A DNA stretch of 61,825 nt from Vibrio halioticoli NBRC 102217 (GTDB lineage Bacteria; Pseudomonadota; Gammaproteobacteria; Enterobacterales; Vibrionaceae): the NCBI RefSeq assembly GCF_000496695.1, contig NZ_BAUJ01000030.1:1-61825 (forward strand), in the 5' to 3' direction. Below, piece after piece: positions 43,982 to 52,941 of this stretch (positions are counted from its first letter, which is position 1; every line of letters begins with the position of its first letter). Position numbers and translations under genes: made by a program. The notes beneath the pieces were generated by a model. It made no database searches and was not told the origin of the DNA. It saw nothing but the letters and a program-made list of their open reading frames with translations.

Positions 43982-44734
43982 ATGAGCATACAAGTTAAAA
44001 CTCGAAACGCCGATAAATATTTTTTTCATATTAAAAAGCTGACGCAAGATTACTTCACGTTTATCCAAGGCGCGGATATTCAAGACATGCTCGATTGCAC
44101 AGAGCTTGATATCAAAGAGTTTTCTGACCAGTGGAATTCACTTGAATTGGACCAGTATATGGGCCACGGTGGTCGATACCGATATCGCAGATACGGTCAG
44201 TTTAACAAAATGGCAATGGACCCAGATCTGACGTTGCTGCCCCACGCACCTTACGTTCAAAGCAAAGAAGTGAATTACCTTAACGGTGGTGTTAAACGAA
44301 AATTTGAACCACTGACCACAGAGTTCAGTCAGTCGCCAGTGTTAATTCAAGTTCTGTCACTGATGAGTGAGCTGTATGACAAGGCTGATGGGAAGGCAAA
44401 TGATTGGAATATTCATCTGCACCCATACCGAATTGTAGCTACAGCTGAACAGATGGGTAAGCCTTCACCGGAAGGGTTACACAGAGATGGAGTGACGTTT
44501 ATTGCGTCAATGATGATTAACCGGCACAACATATCTGGTGGTGTTACCACTTTGACGGATTCATATCGCCAACCTAAGGCAACCGTCGAGCTTACAAATC
44601 CCTTTGATATTATCATAGCTGATGATGCGAGAACCTTGCATGATGTGAGCCCTATCGAGGCTTCAGGTAATGATGCACCGGGTACTAGAGACGTTCTAGT
44701 CATTGCATTCACAAAGTTGGAGCAGGTGGACTGA
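43982..44734 (+). CDS. 2-oxoglutarate/Fe(II) dioxygenase (PF10014 family)
   Basis: A 250-aa oxygenase of the family containing L-isoleucine 4-hydroxylase, which hydroxylates free amino acids. The metal site is visible as HRDG (His-x-Asp, about residue 162, in PSPEGLHRDGVTFIASMM) and a distal His in ARTLHDVSPIE (about 221), with Arg after it (GTRDVLVIAF) to bind 2-oxoglutarate. It begins 13 bp after the ArgG-like gene and its last base overlaps the exporter start (TGATG). Its partner enzymes imply that it modifies the substrate or product of the ArgG-like ligase. Confidence 0.87.
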   Translation: MSIQVKTRNADKYFFHIKKLTQDYFTFIQGADIQDMLDCTELDIKEFSDQWNSLELDQYMGHGGRYRYRRYGQFNKMAMDPDLTLLPHAPYVQSKEVNYLNGGVKRKFEPLTTEFSQSPVLIQVLSLMSELYDKADGKANDWNIHLHPYRIVATAEQMGKPSPEGLHRDGVTFIASMMINRHNISGGVTTLTDSYRQPKATVELTNPFDIIIADDARTLHDVSPIEASGNDAPGTRDVLVIAFTKLEQVD

Positions 44735-45645
44735 TGAATACGACCACTTCAGAATCATCTAAAAAGTTTATCTTCCCAACCATGGAATTCCTTTTACTGT
44801 TAGTTGCAGTATTTTGGGGAACAAGCTATGGCATGACAAAATCTGCTTTGCTGTATACCAGCGTCTTTATGTTCATGGCGATTCGTTTTTTACTGACCTT
44901 CTCGATATTGTTTTTATCAACAGTGAAAGACTTCAAAGCAGGGAGAAATAAGGATTGGAAAGTCTCCATTCCAACCGGAGGAATTTTACTCGCAATTTTT
45001 TGCTGTGAAATTATTGGGGTGTCTATAACTTCAGCCACTAATGCTGCCTTTCTGATTAGTCTTTCTGTGATTTTGACTGCGTTTTTAGAAGTTATTGTGA
45101 ATAAACAGAGATTCAGTCCTCAGTTGTTGGTGCTGTCGCTGACCTGTGTATTGGGTGTCTACCTGCTGACATACAACGGATCACTGTCGCTATCGCTCAA
45201 TACAGGTGACTGGCTGATTTTGACCGCTGCATTGCTGCGTGGATTGATGGTTACCACAACCAAACGATTCACTGAAAACCGGGAGATTACTTCATTGAGC
45301 CTGACAGCTTTGCAGTCGTTGGTAGTTGGATTGGGAGCGGTCGTTCTTGCGTTTACCTATGGACAAGGACTGACACAGGATTCTATTCCCAATAGCATGG
45401 AATTCTGGTTGATCACGCTCTACCTTGTATTGTTTTGCACACTGTTTGCCTTTTTTGTTCAGAACTATGCTGTACGAAGAACCTCTCCTACGAAAGTATC
45501 CATTTTGATGGGTAGCGAACCGCTTTTTGGAGCACTCTTTGCGGTACTTTGGTTGGGGGAATCTTTGAATGTTGTACAGTGCATAGGTGGTGCTGCGATT
45601 GTTGGTAGTGTATTGATGGCTACATTGAGAAAGAACAGTAGCTAG
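44734..45645 (+). CDS. EamA/DMT-family transporter, probable amino-acid exporter
   Basis: A 303-aa inner-membrane protein with ten predicted helices in two EamA repeats (FLLLLVAVFWGTSYGMTKSA near residue 15 and LILTAALLRGLMVTTTKRF near 155). Family members such as RhtA and YdcZ relatives export amino acids and metabolites. The start overlaps the dioxygenase stop, so it is coupled, and it ends the operon just before a terminator. The context suggests it secretes the compound made by the two upstream enzymes. Confidence 0.88.
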   Translation: MNTTTSESSKKFIFPTMEFLLLLVAVFWGTSYGMTKSALLYTSVFMFMAIRFLLTFSILFLSTVKDFKAGRNKDWKVSIPTGGILLAIFCCEIIGVSITSATNAAFLISLSVILTAFLEVIVNKQRFSPQLLVLSLTCVLGVYLLTYNGSLSLSLNTGDWLILTAALLRGLMVTTTKRFTENREITSLSLTALQSLVVGLGAVVLAFTYGQGLTQDSIPNSMEFWLITLYLVLFCTLFAFFVQNYAVRRTSPTKVSILMGSEPLFGALFAVLWLGESLNVVQCIGGAAIVGSVLMATLRKNSS

Positions 45646-45671
45646 TATTCCTGTATAGCTCATCAGAAAAA

Positions 45672-45699
45672 ACAGGGGTGATTGAATAGATCCCCCTGT
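45672..45699 (+). terminator. Rho-independent terminator of the ligase-dioxygenase-exporter operon
   Basis: ACAGGGG (45672-45678) pairs with CCCCTGT (45693-45699), followed by ATTATTTTA. It lies 26 bp beyond the exporter stop. Confidence 0.8.
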
Positions 45700-46087
45700 A
45701 TTATTTTACTAGACCCTTTACCCATATTACTCACCAAAGCTATTTCGATTTATAGCTTGATATACGCTTAACTATCTGAAAAGAATAAATCAATTGAATT
45801 TAAAGGGGCGAGCGACATTACCTATATTGCTACGGATTTGATCGGTATGTGAGAATATGACGGGAAGTGTTCTCATTACCATTTGGATACAGATCACTTA
45901 CTGAAAATTCATGTCATTCATTTTAACCAAACGAAATGCAAACTCTTACATGCGCGCTGTAATTTAATAAAAAAGACACACTTGCACCTCATATGATAAA
46001 TCACCGAATCACGCAAACTTGTTTAACAATCTACATTTATTGTTCTAACAAATTAGTTAGTTATAGTGCGTAAGAATTAATCTTTGA
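45700..46087. other. Trailer-side flank of the CRISPR array, no gene seen
   Basis: About 390 AT-rich bases with no supported gene. It lies at the distal (old) end of the array, because the leader is at the cas2 side. Confidence 0.4.
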
Positions 46088-47458
46088 AGGTTCATCCCCG
46101 TAAGCACGGGGAACACTTCTGGTGAGCATGACGATCTGTTTTCTACAACGGTTCATCCCCGTAAGCACGGGGAACACGCGGGTCAGCTGAACGTCACTAA
46201 TGCGCCTGCCGGTTCATCCCCGTAAGCACGGGGAACACTTTAGGAACCACTAACAGCGCAGCTCTTAATTCGGTTCATCCCCGTAAGCACGGGGAACACC
46301 TGCCGGCAAGCCACACCAAAACCAAAGAGACCGGTTCATCCCCGTAAGCACGGGGAACACGGTACAATAATCGGTAACATATTGACCCCTTACGGTTCAT
46401 CCCCGTAAGCACGGGGAACACTTTAGGAACCACTAACAGCGCAGCTCTTAATTCGGTTCATCCCCGTAAGCACGGGGAACACAGTTGGATGCGATATACC
46501 CAATCGCCAAGGCGCGGTTCATCCCCGTAAGCACGGGGAACACACATAAACACGTTGCGTCAATTCATAAGCGAACGGTTCATCCCCGTAAGCACGGGGA
46601 ACACATTTAGGCATAAGTTGGCGATTGCAAAAAACACGGTTCATCCCCGTAAGCACGGGGAACACTTTTAACCCCTTTTCAACTGCTACAATCCCTGCGG
46701 TTCATCCCCGTAAGCACGGGGAACACGGCAAAACAAAGTCCACATCAACACTGGTATTCGGTTCATCCCCGTAAGCACGGGGAACACTTTAATTGTCTCT
46801 TGGTATTGGTTTTTATTTTCGGTTCATCCCCGTAAGCACGGGGAACACATTATTGCGGGAATTGGCATACACTCCGCGTTCGGTTCATCCCCGTAAGCAC
46901 GGGGAACACTTGTGTCGGTGATTTAATTATTAATGGTACTGCGGTTCATCCCCGTAAGCACGGGGAACACATGAAACCCATTAGATTTGATAGGTCTATA
47001 TACGGTTCATCCCCGTAAGCACGGGGAACACTTATTTCTACGTTTCCGGCCTCGTCGCTTGTGCGGTTCATCCCCGTAAGCACGGGGAACACAGCGCCAT
47101 TGTTTTAATATATTCTTGCATTTTCGGTTCATCCCCGTAAGCACGGGGAACACTAATGTAATATCAGAGACCGAATCAAGAAATGCGGTTCATCCCCGTA
47201 AGCACGGGGAACACATAAGTTGGTCCAGTAGGCAAGCGCACGGTTGCGGTTCATCCCCGTAAGCACGGGGAACACGTCATATTCGCGTTTTGGGTCAAAT
47301 ATCAATACGGTTCATCCCCGTAAGCACGGGGAACACATATTTACAGCGAGCGTAACTAGTGCAATTTACGGTTCATCCCCGTAAGCACGGGGAACACATT
47401 ACCGCACTTGCTACAAGTAGCATCCAATTCGGTTCATCCCCGTAAGCACGGGGAACAC
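46088..47458 (-). CRISPR. Type I-E CRISPR array: 23 repeats, 22 spacers
   Basis: The 29-nt repeat on the cas-gene strand begins GTGTTCCCCGTGC and ends TTACGGGGATGAACCG, a type I-E repeat with a palindromic CCCCGTG...ACGGGG stem. The repeats recur every 61 bp without exception, leaving 32-nt spacers. All copies look identical except that the trailer-most repeat (46088) has a changed last base. Spacers at 46239-46270 and 46422-46453 are the same 32-mer (starting TTTAGGAACCACTAACAG). The array is transcribed away from cas2. Uniform repeats imply recent or active maintenance. No spacer was seen to match elsewhere in the window by eye. Confidence 0.98.
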
Positions 47459-47539
47459 TCTAAGTATATATGATTGATTTATAATCATAAATTATCACAT
47501 ATAACTTCTACCAACTTTTTATAGAGCAAAATAATCAAA
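47459..47539 (-). promoter_or_regulatory. CRISPR leader between cas2 and the array
   Basis: An AT-rich 80-bp stretch directly between the cas2 stop and the first repeat, containing ATAATCATAAATTATCACAT-like runs. Type I-E leaders hold the array promoter and the integration-host-factor site for spacer uptake. It is short, so the promoter may extend into cas2. Confidence 0.65.
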
Positions 47540-47827
<288 letters not shown>

Positions 47828-47834
47828 TTATTTT

Positions 47835-48755
47835 TTAACCTGTTCTATGCCCAGAGTCACCAATAGACTTCGGCTCAGGTAACGTAGGAGGCTGAGCATC
47901 CGGATACGGTTGTGGTGGTACAATCTCACCTGAAGCCAATACTTCCTCAATTAATGGAATAAGCCTTTTCAAAAGTTTACTGGTACGAAATACCTCTCGA
48001 CAAGCTATTCGAGTTTGCCTATCAGGATTCGAACACGCTTGTGATGCAACTTTAAACGCTATAGGAATAACCGTTTCAAACTTAATAATATCAGCAATAT
48101 CATAAACAAAAGAGAGGGGCTTCCCTGTATGTAAAAAGCCAATTGCAGGAGCATAGCCCGCAGCTAAGATAGCAGCTTCAGATATCCCATAAAGACAAGA
48201 AGTTGCAGTGCTAATACACTGATTAACAACATCACCTTTACTCCAATCTTTGGGATCATACCGCCGTCCTTTCCAATCAATATCATACTGCTTAGCTAAT
48301 AGTTGATAGGCAGCTTTAACTCTTGAACCTTCAATACCACGAAGCTGATCAACACTCCGTCTTTCAGGAGCGGGCTCACCAAAGCGCATTTCAAACATTT
48401 TGCGCACTACCTTTAAGCGCAAACTCTCATCAAGCGCTAGTTTAGCTTGATAAAGTAGTTTATCAGATCGAGCCCCACCAGGTTGACCTACTGAATATAA
48501 CCGAACTCCGGCCTCACCAATCCAGATGAGTAAGGTTCCTGTCATTGCTGCCAACTTTATCGCAGCATGACTAATTCGAGTACCGGGCTCAAGCATGATA
48601 CAAACCACACTCCCTACAGGGATATGCATACGTTCGCCATTCACTTCATCAATGACAACAAACGCTCCATCTCGAACATCAATTCGACCTTTACTCACAA
48701 AAATCATCGAGTTACGATCTTTAATTGGGATCGGTTTTAATGGTACAAAAGCCAT
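47835..48755 (-). CDS. cas1: Cas1, type I-E integrase
   Basis: A 306-aa spacer integrase. Type I-E hallmarks include MIFVSKGRIDVRDGAFVV, the LLIWIGEAGVRLYSVG strand, and metal-binding residues in the helical domain: Glu in LRGIEGSRVK, His in GFLHTGKPLSFVYDIAD and Asp in the same block. A short proline-rich tail (PPQPYPDAQPPTLPEP) ends the protein. AAGGAGGG precedes the start, overlapping the end of cse1. Confidence 0.97.
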   Translation of the reverse strand: MAFVPLKPIPIKDRNSMIFVSKGRIDVRDGAFVVIDEVNGERMHIPVGSVVCIMLEPGTRISHAAIKLAAMTGTLLIWIGEAGVRLYSVGQPGGARSDKLLYQAKLALDESLRLKVVRKMFEMRFGEPAPERRSVDQLRGIEGSRVKAAYQLLAKQYDIDWKGRRYDPKDWSKGDVVNQCISTATSCLYGISEAAILAAGYAPAIGFLHTGKPLSFVYDIADIIKFETVIPIAFKVASQACSNPDRQTRIACREVFRTSKLLKRLIPLIEEVLASGEIVPPQPYPDAQPPTLPEPKSIGDSGHRTG

Positions 48756-50240
48756 TCATCCCTCCTTAAATGAACTAGAACGATTAAGCTGACTCTCCCC
48801 TTTAACTAGAGCTCTAAATAACGGCAAATCATATTGATACTTACGCTGAACATCACTAAATATTCGGTGAGATACTTGGGTCAACCGCAATATAGCATCT
48901 GCTCTAAGTAACTTAGCCTCCTTTCGATCAACATCTTGTAGTATTTGCTGTATAATTTGTTGGGCGTTACAGATAAAACTCTGTATTGCTTGCTCTTTAA
49001 TTCCTGAAACAAAATTCTTATCGTAGCCAATACCAAAGATTTTATTTAATGCTAATGAGAGCTTTTCTTTTTCTTCTAACCCTGCATCAATCACCTTAGT
49101 GATCTTCGAATTGTCGCGACTTAAACTTTCTGGCATTGCATACAGATCATAGACTCGTCCAACGATCGAACCTTGGTCTGCAATATTTCCACCTATCAAT
49201 AAACTTGTTCGATTAATAGGTATCATCTTACGAAACTGACGAACAATATACGCTGGCTCTATCAAAGCCTTATTTACTTCTTTACCAACAACATACGAGC
49301 TTAACTCTTGCCATGACTGCCAATTCTGATCACGAGCACAGATTGGGTACACACCATCTTCTTTCACTGAAATAGGTGTATAAGGGAATAACCACCAACC
49401 TGCTTTACCATCACGACCATTTTTAGTAGAACCATAACTTCCAGTATATTTTACTCGTTGAAAAGTTGTCACAGATTGGTCACTAACCGCACCACATACA
49501 CCACATACACAATCCTTTTCCTCGATCGGAAAGTTAATGTGATAAGCAAGGGCAAACAACCCTCTCTCTAAGCCAATAGTATGAGCATAATATATTTCTC
49601 CCTGAGGTGGCTTCTGCCACATAAAACTCTGCTCTGCCTCCTCAGTTAAGTGTGTTTCCTTGATAAACTCATCAATAGCAATGGTATTGGCAAATACAGT
49701 TTCTTTTAATGATGGGCGAGACACTAAGGTAGATATAGAACCCCCACCACGGATCCCAGTAGCTCCCGTCGGACCGAAACATTCGCCTTTTATATTCATA
49801 TGTAAGTTGTAATTTAAGACATGAATACAATCTGGACATACAACATCAACATGTTCTACTTCCGAAAATAACCCCAAAGCATTGGCAGAACTTCCACACT
49901 CAATGCCAGAAACCAATTTAGTAATAGGTCCATCAGCAACTTTTACTCCTTGAGGCATTGGAGACTGCATAAAACACCCGCCTTCAAACCACTGCGTGTC
50001 CACCTTAATCAAACATTGATCATATTCTTGCTCACTGAGCCCATGAGTTAAGTAACGTTCTAAATCCTCAAGGTTGGGCTTTAGCACTACTGTAGTAAGT
50101 GATGGCAACAGCTGTAACATAGCAAGTTGAGTCTCATCAAAATAATATTGCAGCTGATAATCTTGTTCAGAGGTAAGTAGTTGTTTTAATGAAATCTTAC
50201 CTTTCGTCGTTGAAATGAAAGGATCTTTAAGGAGATTCAT
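48756..50240 (-). CDS. cse1: Cse1/CasA (Cas8e), large subunit of Cascade
   Basis: A 494-aa protein that recognises the PAM and recruits Cas3 in type I-E interference. The typical N-terminus is NLLKDPFISTTKGKISLKQLL. The PGGxR-like loop region (FGPTGATGIRGGGSISTLV) and zinc-binding cysteines (CPDC near 138 and CVCGVCG near 245) are seen. In this locus it is the last effector gene, not the first. Its ATG overlaps the cas5 stop (ATGA), just after a G8 tract. Confidence 0.95.
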   Translation of the reverse strand: MNLLKDPFISTTKGKISLKQLLTSEQDYQLQYYFDETQLAMLQLLPSLTTVVLKPNLEDLERYLTHGLSEQEYDQCLIKVDTQWFEGGCFMQSPMPQGVKVADGPITKLVSGIECGSSANALGLFSEVEHVDVVCPDCIHVLNYNLHMNIKGECFGPTGATGIRGGGSISTLVSRPSLKETVFANTIAIDEFIKETHLTEEAEQSFMWQKPPQGEIYYAHTIGLERGLFALAYHINFPIEEKDCVCGVCGAVSDQSVTTFQRVKYTGSYGSTKNGRDGKAGWWLFPYTPISVKEDGVYPICARDQNWQSWQELSSYVVGKEVNKALIEPAYIVRQFRKMIPINRTSLLIGGNIADQGSIVGRVYDLYAMPESLSRDNSKITKVIDAGLEEKEKLSLALNKIFGIGYDKNFVSGIKEQAIQSFICNAQQIIQQILQDVDRKEAKLLRADAILRLTQVSHRIFSDVQRKYQYDLPLFRALVKGESQLNRSSSFKEG

Positions 50241-50875
50241 TCCCCCCCCTCAGGTCTACTACAAACATAGACAGTACGCATAGCATATTTACGAGGTGTT
50301 GCTGTTATTAGATCCCGGACTTGCAACGTTGCGACTTGGTGTTGGCCAGCTTGGTCACTGAAAATTTGGCCTTTTCCTTCTAATGCTAAAAGTGCTTCTA
50401 CAGGATTATTCTGGATACAAATACCTTCATATAAAGGACGAGTAAGAGGGCAAGACTTACGTCCTTGAAACAGGGTGAATGTCGGAAACCTGACTGATTG
50501 AGAGAGTTGCACAATTAAAGATTTTTCACCTGTAATCGCAAAGGTATGCTCGCTATCACACCAATAATCACGATAAGTTGGTTTCGTTCCTTTTTGTATT
50601 TTCCCCTGCGGACTACGAAAATTTTGCACTGTATGATAATCAGTAATCTTAGTCCCGGCATTGTTCACCTGCACTGCTATCAAAACCTCTTGTGAAAGCT
50701 GATAAAGTTTATGATGGTCACTACGCTTGATGCCCATAGCCGCTCCCAACAAACCAATTATCCCTGAGCGAGTAGGAAAGTGATTTGCTCTGCGATGCAC
50801 ATCAAAGGTTTGAAGACCATAAGCTGACATCCCTTCTGTTTTAAGCAAAAGGGTTTGTTGATTCAGGTTAGCCAT
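50237..50875 (-). CDS. cas5e: Cas5e (CasD), Cascade subunit
   Basis: A 212-aa Cascade subunit that caps the 5' handle of the crRNA. From the ATG at 50875, which overlaps the end of cas7, it reads NQQTLLLKTEGMSAYG, then the family block HRRANHFPTRSGIIGLLGAAMGI and later KPTYRDYWCDSEHTFAIT. The last codons contain a run of eight G (GAG GGG GGG GAA TGA), and a +1 insertion there would fuse the frame to cse1. Confidence 0.93.
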   Translation of the reverse strand: MANLNQQTLLLKTEGMSAYGLQTFDVHRRANHFPTRSGIIGLLGAAMGIKRSDHHKLYQLSQEVLIAVQVNNAGTKITDYHTVQNFRSPQGKIQKGTKPTYRDYWCDSEHTFAITGEKSLIVQLSQSVRFPTFTLFQGRKSCPLTRPLYEGICIQNNPVEALLALEGKGQIFSDQAGQHQVATLQVRDLITATPRKYAMRTVYVCSRPEGGE

Positions 50876-51905
50876 TACAATCCTCAACCAAATCAAAATG
50901 AATATCATTTATCATTTGTACATTGCTAATAACGTTGCTCTGCATACTATCCGTCAAATCTAATGCTATAGCTTTAGAATCTAAGCCATACCCGTTGACT
51001 AATTTCTCATAATGCAAAACTAAACTTGTGATCGAAGCTTCCATCACTGAACCGCTATTTTCAATCGGCTTTCTAAACGCATTAGCAAGTGATAGAGCTT
51101 GATTGGACTTAGTCACTAGTACAAAGTCGGCTAAGTTGTGAGCAGCAAACGTTTTTTGCTTTGCATTCGGAGATACTTGAGCAAAACAACAAATCATAGT
51201 ATTAATAATGCCACTGGTCTCTGCTACGCTTTTCTTAATATTTCTGGCCAAAAGGTCAACATTAATTGAAGCGTAGCGATAGAAAACACCTGAACTAAAT
51301 TCATTGGTACCAATATGTCCTGACCCTTGTTCCGCCAAGTCATCACAGGCCGTAAACCAATCAACTTCAATATTGGCACTGTGAGTAGTTAAACTGTGTG
51401 CAACACTCATCGCGGCTTCTACGTTTCGCTCTGGACAACTCGCATCCATTCTTCCTGACAACGCAACATCTATAGTTGGTAGTTGCACAATCTTCTTGAG
51501 CTCTTTTAACTCTGTTCCTGCTTGCACCATATTAATAGCTTCTCGTATAGCCCCGAGCGAATACGGCTGAACTGCATCAAACTGGCGCTTACCTGTTTTT
51601 TTGTCTTTATTCACTTTAGAGCCAAGATTTACCAATACATCTTCAATTTGTTTCGGGTCAAACTCAGGAAAGTGCTGAATACAAAACTCAAGTAACTCGT
51701 CGAGTTTATTGGTTCGAATTGACAATTCTTCAACACTGTTTTTATACAGATCACTTTGACGAATAGCCCGTTTTAAGCACTGGCTAGAGATACGACTGCG
51801 AGTAGAACCACCAAATATTGCTGTTTTTTGTAACCCAGAATCATCGCGATTCATCATCGAAGATGGGTGGGAAATCAAGGTGTGGATATTTATAAATGTG
51901 GACAT
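50868..51905 (-). CDS. cas7e: Cas7e (CasC/Cse4), Cascade backbone
   Basis: A 345-aa protein that polymerises along the crRNA. The start at 51905 has AAGGAA upstream and the family N-terminus MSTFINIHTLISHPSSMMNR; a longer frame to 51953 is rejected. Hallmarks are DDSGLQKTAIFGGSTRSRISSQ-like (broken), ATVDIALSGRMDAS-type block (here TIDVALSGRMDASC) and VEAAMSVAHSLTTHS. It overlaps cas5e by 8 nt. Confidence 0.95.
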   Translation of the reverse strand: MSTFINIHTLISHPSSMMNRDDSGLQKTAIFGGSTRSRISSQCLKRAIRQSDLYKNSVEELSIRTNKLDELLEFCIQHFPEFDPKQIEDVLVNLGSKVNKDKKTGKRQFDAVQPYSLGAIREAINMVQAGTELKELKKIVQLPTIDVALSGRMDASCPERNVEAAMSVAHSLTTHSANIEVDWFTACDDLAEQGSGHIGTNEFSSGVFYRYASINVDLLARNIKKSVAETSGIINTMICCFAQVSPNAKQKTFAAHNLADFVLVTKSNQALSLANAFRKPIENSGSVMEASITSLVLHYEKLVNGYGLDSKAIALDLTDSMQSNVISNVQMINDIHFDLVEDCNG

Positions 51906-51957
51906 AAAAAATTCCTTTTTATAGGTCATAACTAAGTATGACCTATAGATCAAATAG

Positions 51958-52377
51958 TTAATCTTGTTGCTCTAAAATAAATGTTTTTAATAAATTTCTA
52001 CGTGTATTGTCTCCCCAATACTGCGCTAATTGTCCAACGCTATCTAAGCACAGATTATCGCAGCGAATGAGTTGACGTTTGAGATACTCCAAGCCATTTT
52101 CACCACTTCGCACTATTTGATTCACCTGATGCTCTTTAACTTCTGCTTTAATCATTGCTTTCGCAACCGTATCGGCTTGTGATTGATCTGAGTTAATTTT
52201 TAAAGCAACCAATAGAAAAAGTATCCGCAAGGTCTGTTGATTATCTTTTAACCCCGTATATTTGAGTACTCGAAAATAAGCAGGGAGATCACGCATATTT
52301 TTTAAGTTGCTGCGTTTAAGTTGAGCTCGATCACCAGTAGCCAACTGGTTATAGGCTTGATAAATTTTCTGATACAT
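51958..52377 (-). CDS. cse2: Cse2/CasB (Cas11), small subunit of Cascade
   Basis: A 139-aa helical protein with basic surface residues that stabilises target DNA in Cascade. It shows RAQLKRSNLKNMRDLPAYF and the C-terminal LKRQLIRCDNLC/LAQYWGDNTRRNL blocks of Cse2. It lies between cas6e and cas7e, 12 bp after the former. Confidence 0.9.
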   Translation of the reverse strand: MYQKIYQAYNQLATGDRAQLKRSNLKNMRDLPAYFRVLKYTGLKDNQQTLRILFLLVALKINSDQSQADTVAKAMIKAEVKEHQVNQIVRSGENGLEYLKRQLIRCDNLCLDSVGQLAQYWGDNTRRNLLKTFILEQQD

Positions 52378-52389
52378 AGCTTCTCCTCT

Positions 52390-52932
52390 TTAGTTTACTT
52401 TCGCCAAAGATAATAACCCCGCACCTGCGTGCTTTTTACGTCCAATCCCCATGACTAACGCACTATAAACCTGCTCAGAATTAATCACTTGTAAAACCCC
52501 TTCAAAGGTTACAAATCGACTATGGGATGACTTACGACTATTGGTTACATGGCTATCAATGGATGTAACGGTCACATTTGCGCCATTTAGTTTACGTTGT
52601 AACCATTCCACTTGCTGAGCTTCTGTTTTTAGCTCTACAACTTTTTTTCCTTCGCTCAAACACTTAGTTGGATTAGCGGTTAATTTAAATTTAAAATAAT
52701 CTCCATTGGTGATTACCGGGTTAAATACCTTACTTTTCAAAACCTTAGCACTTTTACTGCTCATAGGTTGAGAGGTCGACTGTAATAATGCAACTAATTG
52801 ACGGCCGTTTTTATTTTCTATACGAAACAGATGATCCCTCTTACGATCAGGCGCATCTGGAAACAAACTCCAAATCGCTTGATGCTGATCATAAGTATCA
52901 GTGACATCAAGTGTCACCATAGATATATACAT
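52390..52932 (-). CDS. cas6e: Cas6e (CasE/Cse3), crRNA-processing endoribonuclease
   Basis: A 180-aa RNase that cuts the pre-crRNA in the repeat stem and remains in Cascade. The catalytic His is probably in TYDQHQAIWSLF, and the C-terminal glycine-rich loop is GIGRKKHAGAGLLSLA. AAGGAAAG precedes the ATG. Unlike E. coli, where casE follows casD, here it is the first effector gene directly after cas3, 9 bp away. Confidence 0.93.
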   Translation of the reverse strand: MYISMVTLDVTDTYDQHQAIWSLFPDAPDRKRDHLFRIENKNGRQLVALLQSTSQPMSSKSAKVLKSKVFNPVITNGDYFKFKLTANPTKCLSEGKKVVELKTEAQQVEWLQRKLNGANVTVTSIDSHVTNSRKSSHSRFVTFEGVLQVINSEQVYSALVMGIGRKKHAGAGLLSLAKVN

Positions 52933-52941
52933 GATCTTTCC

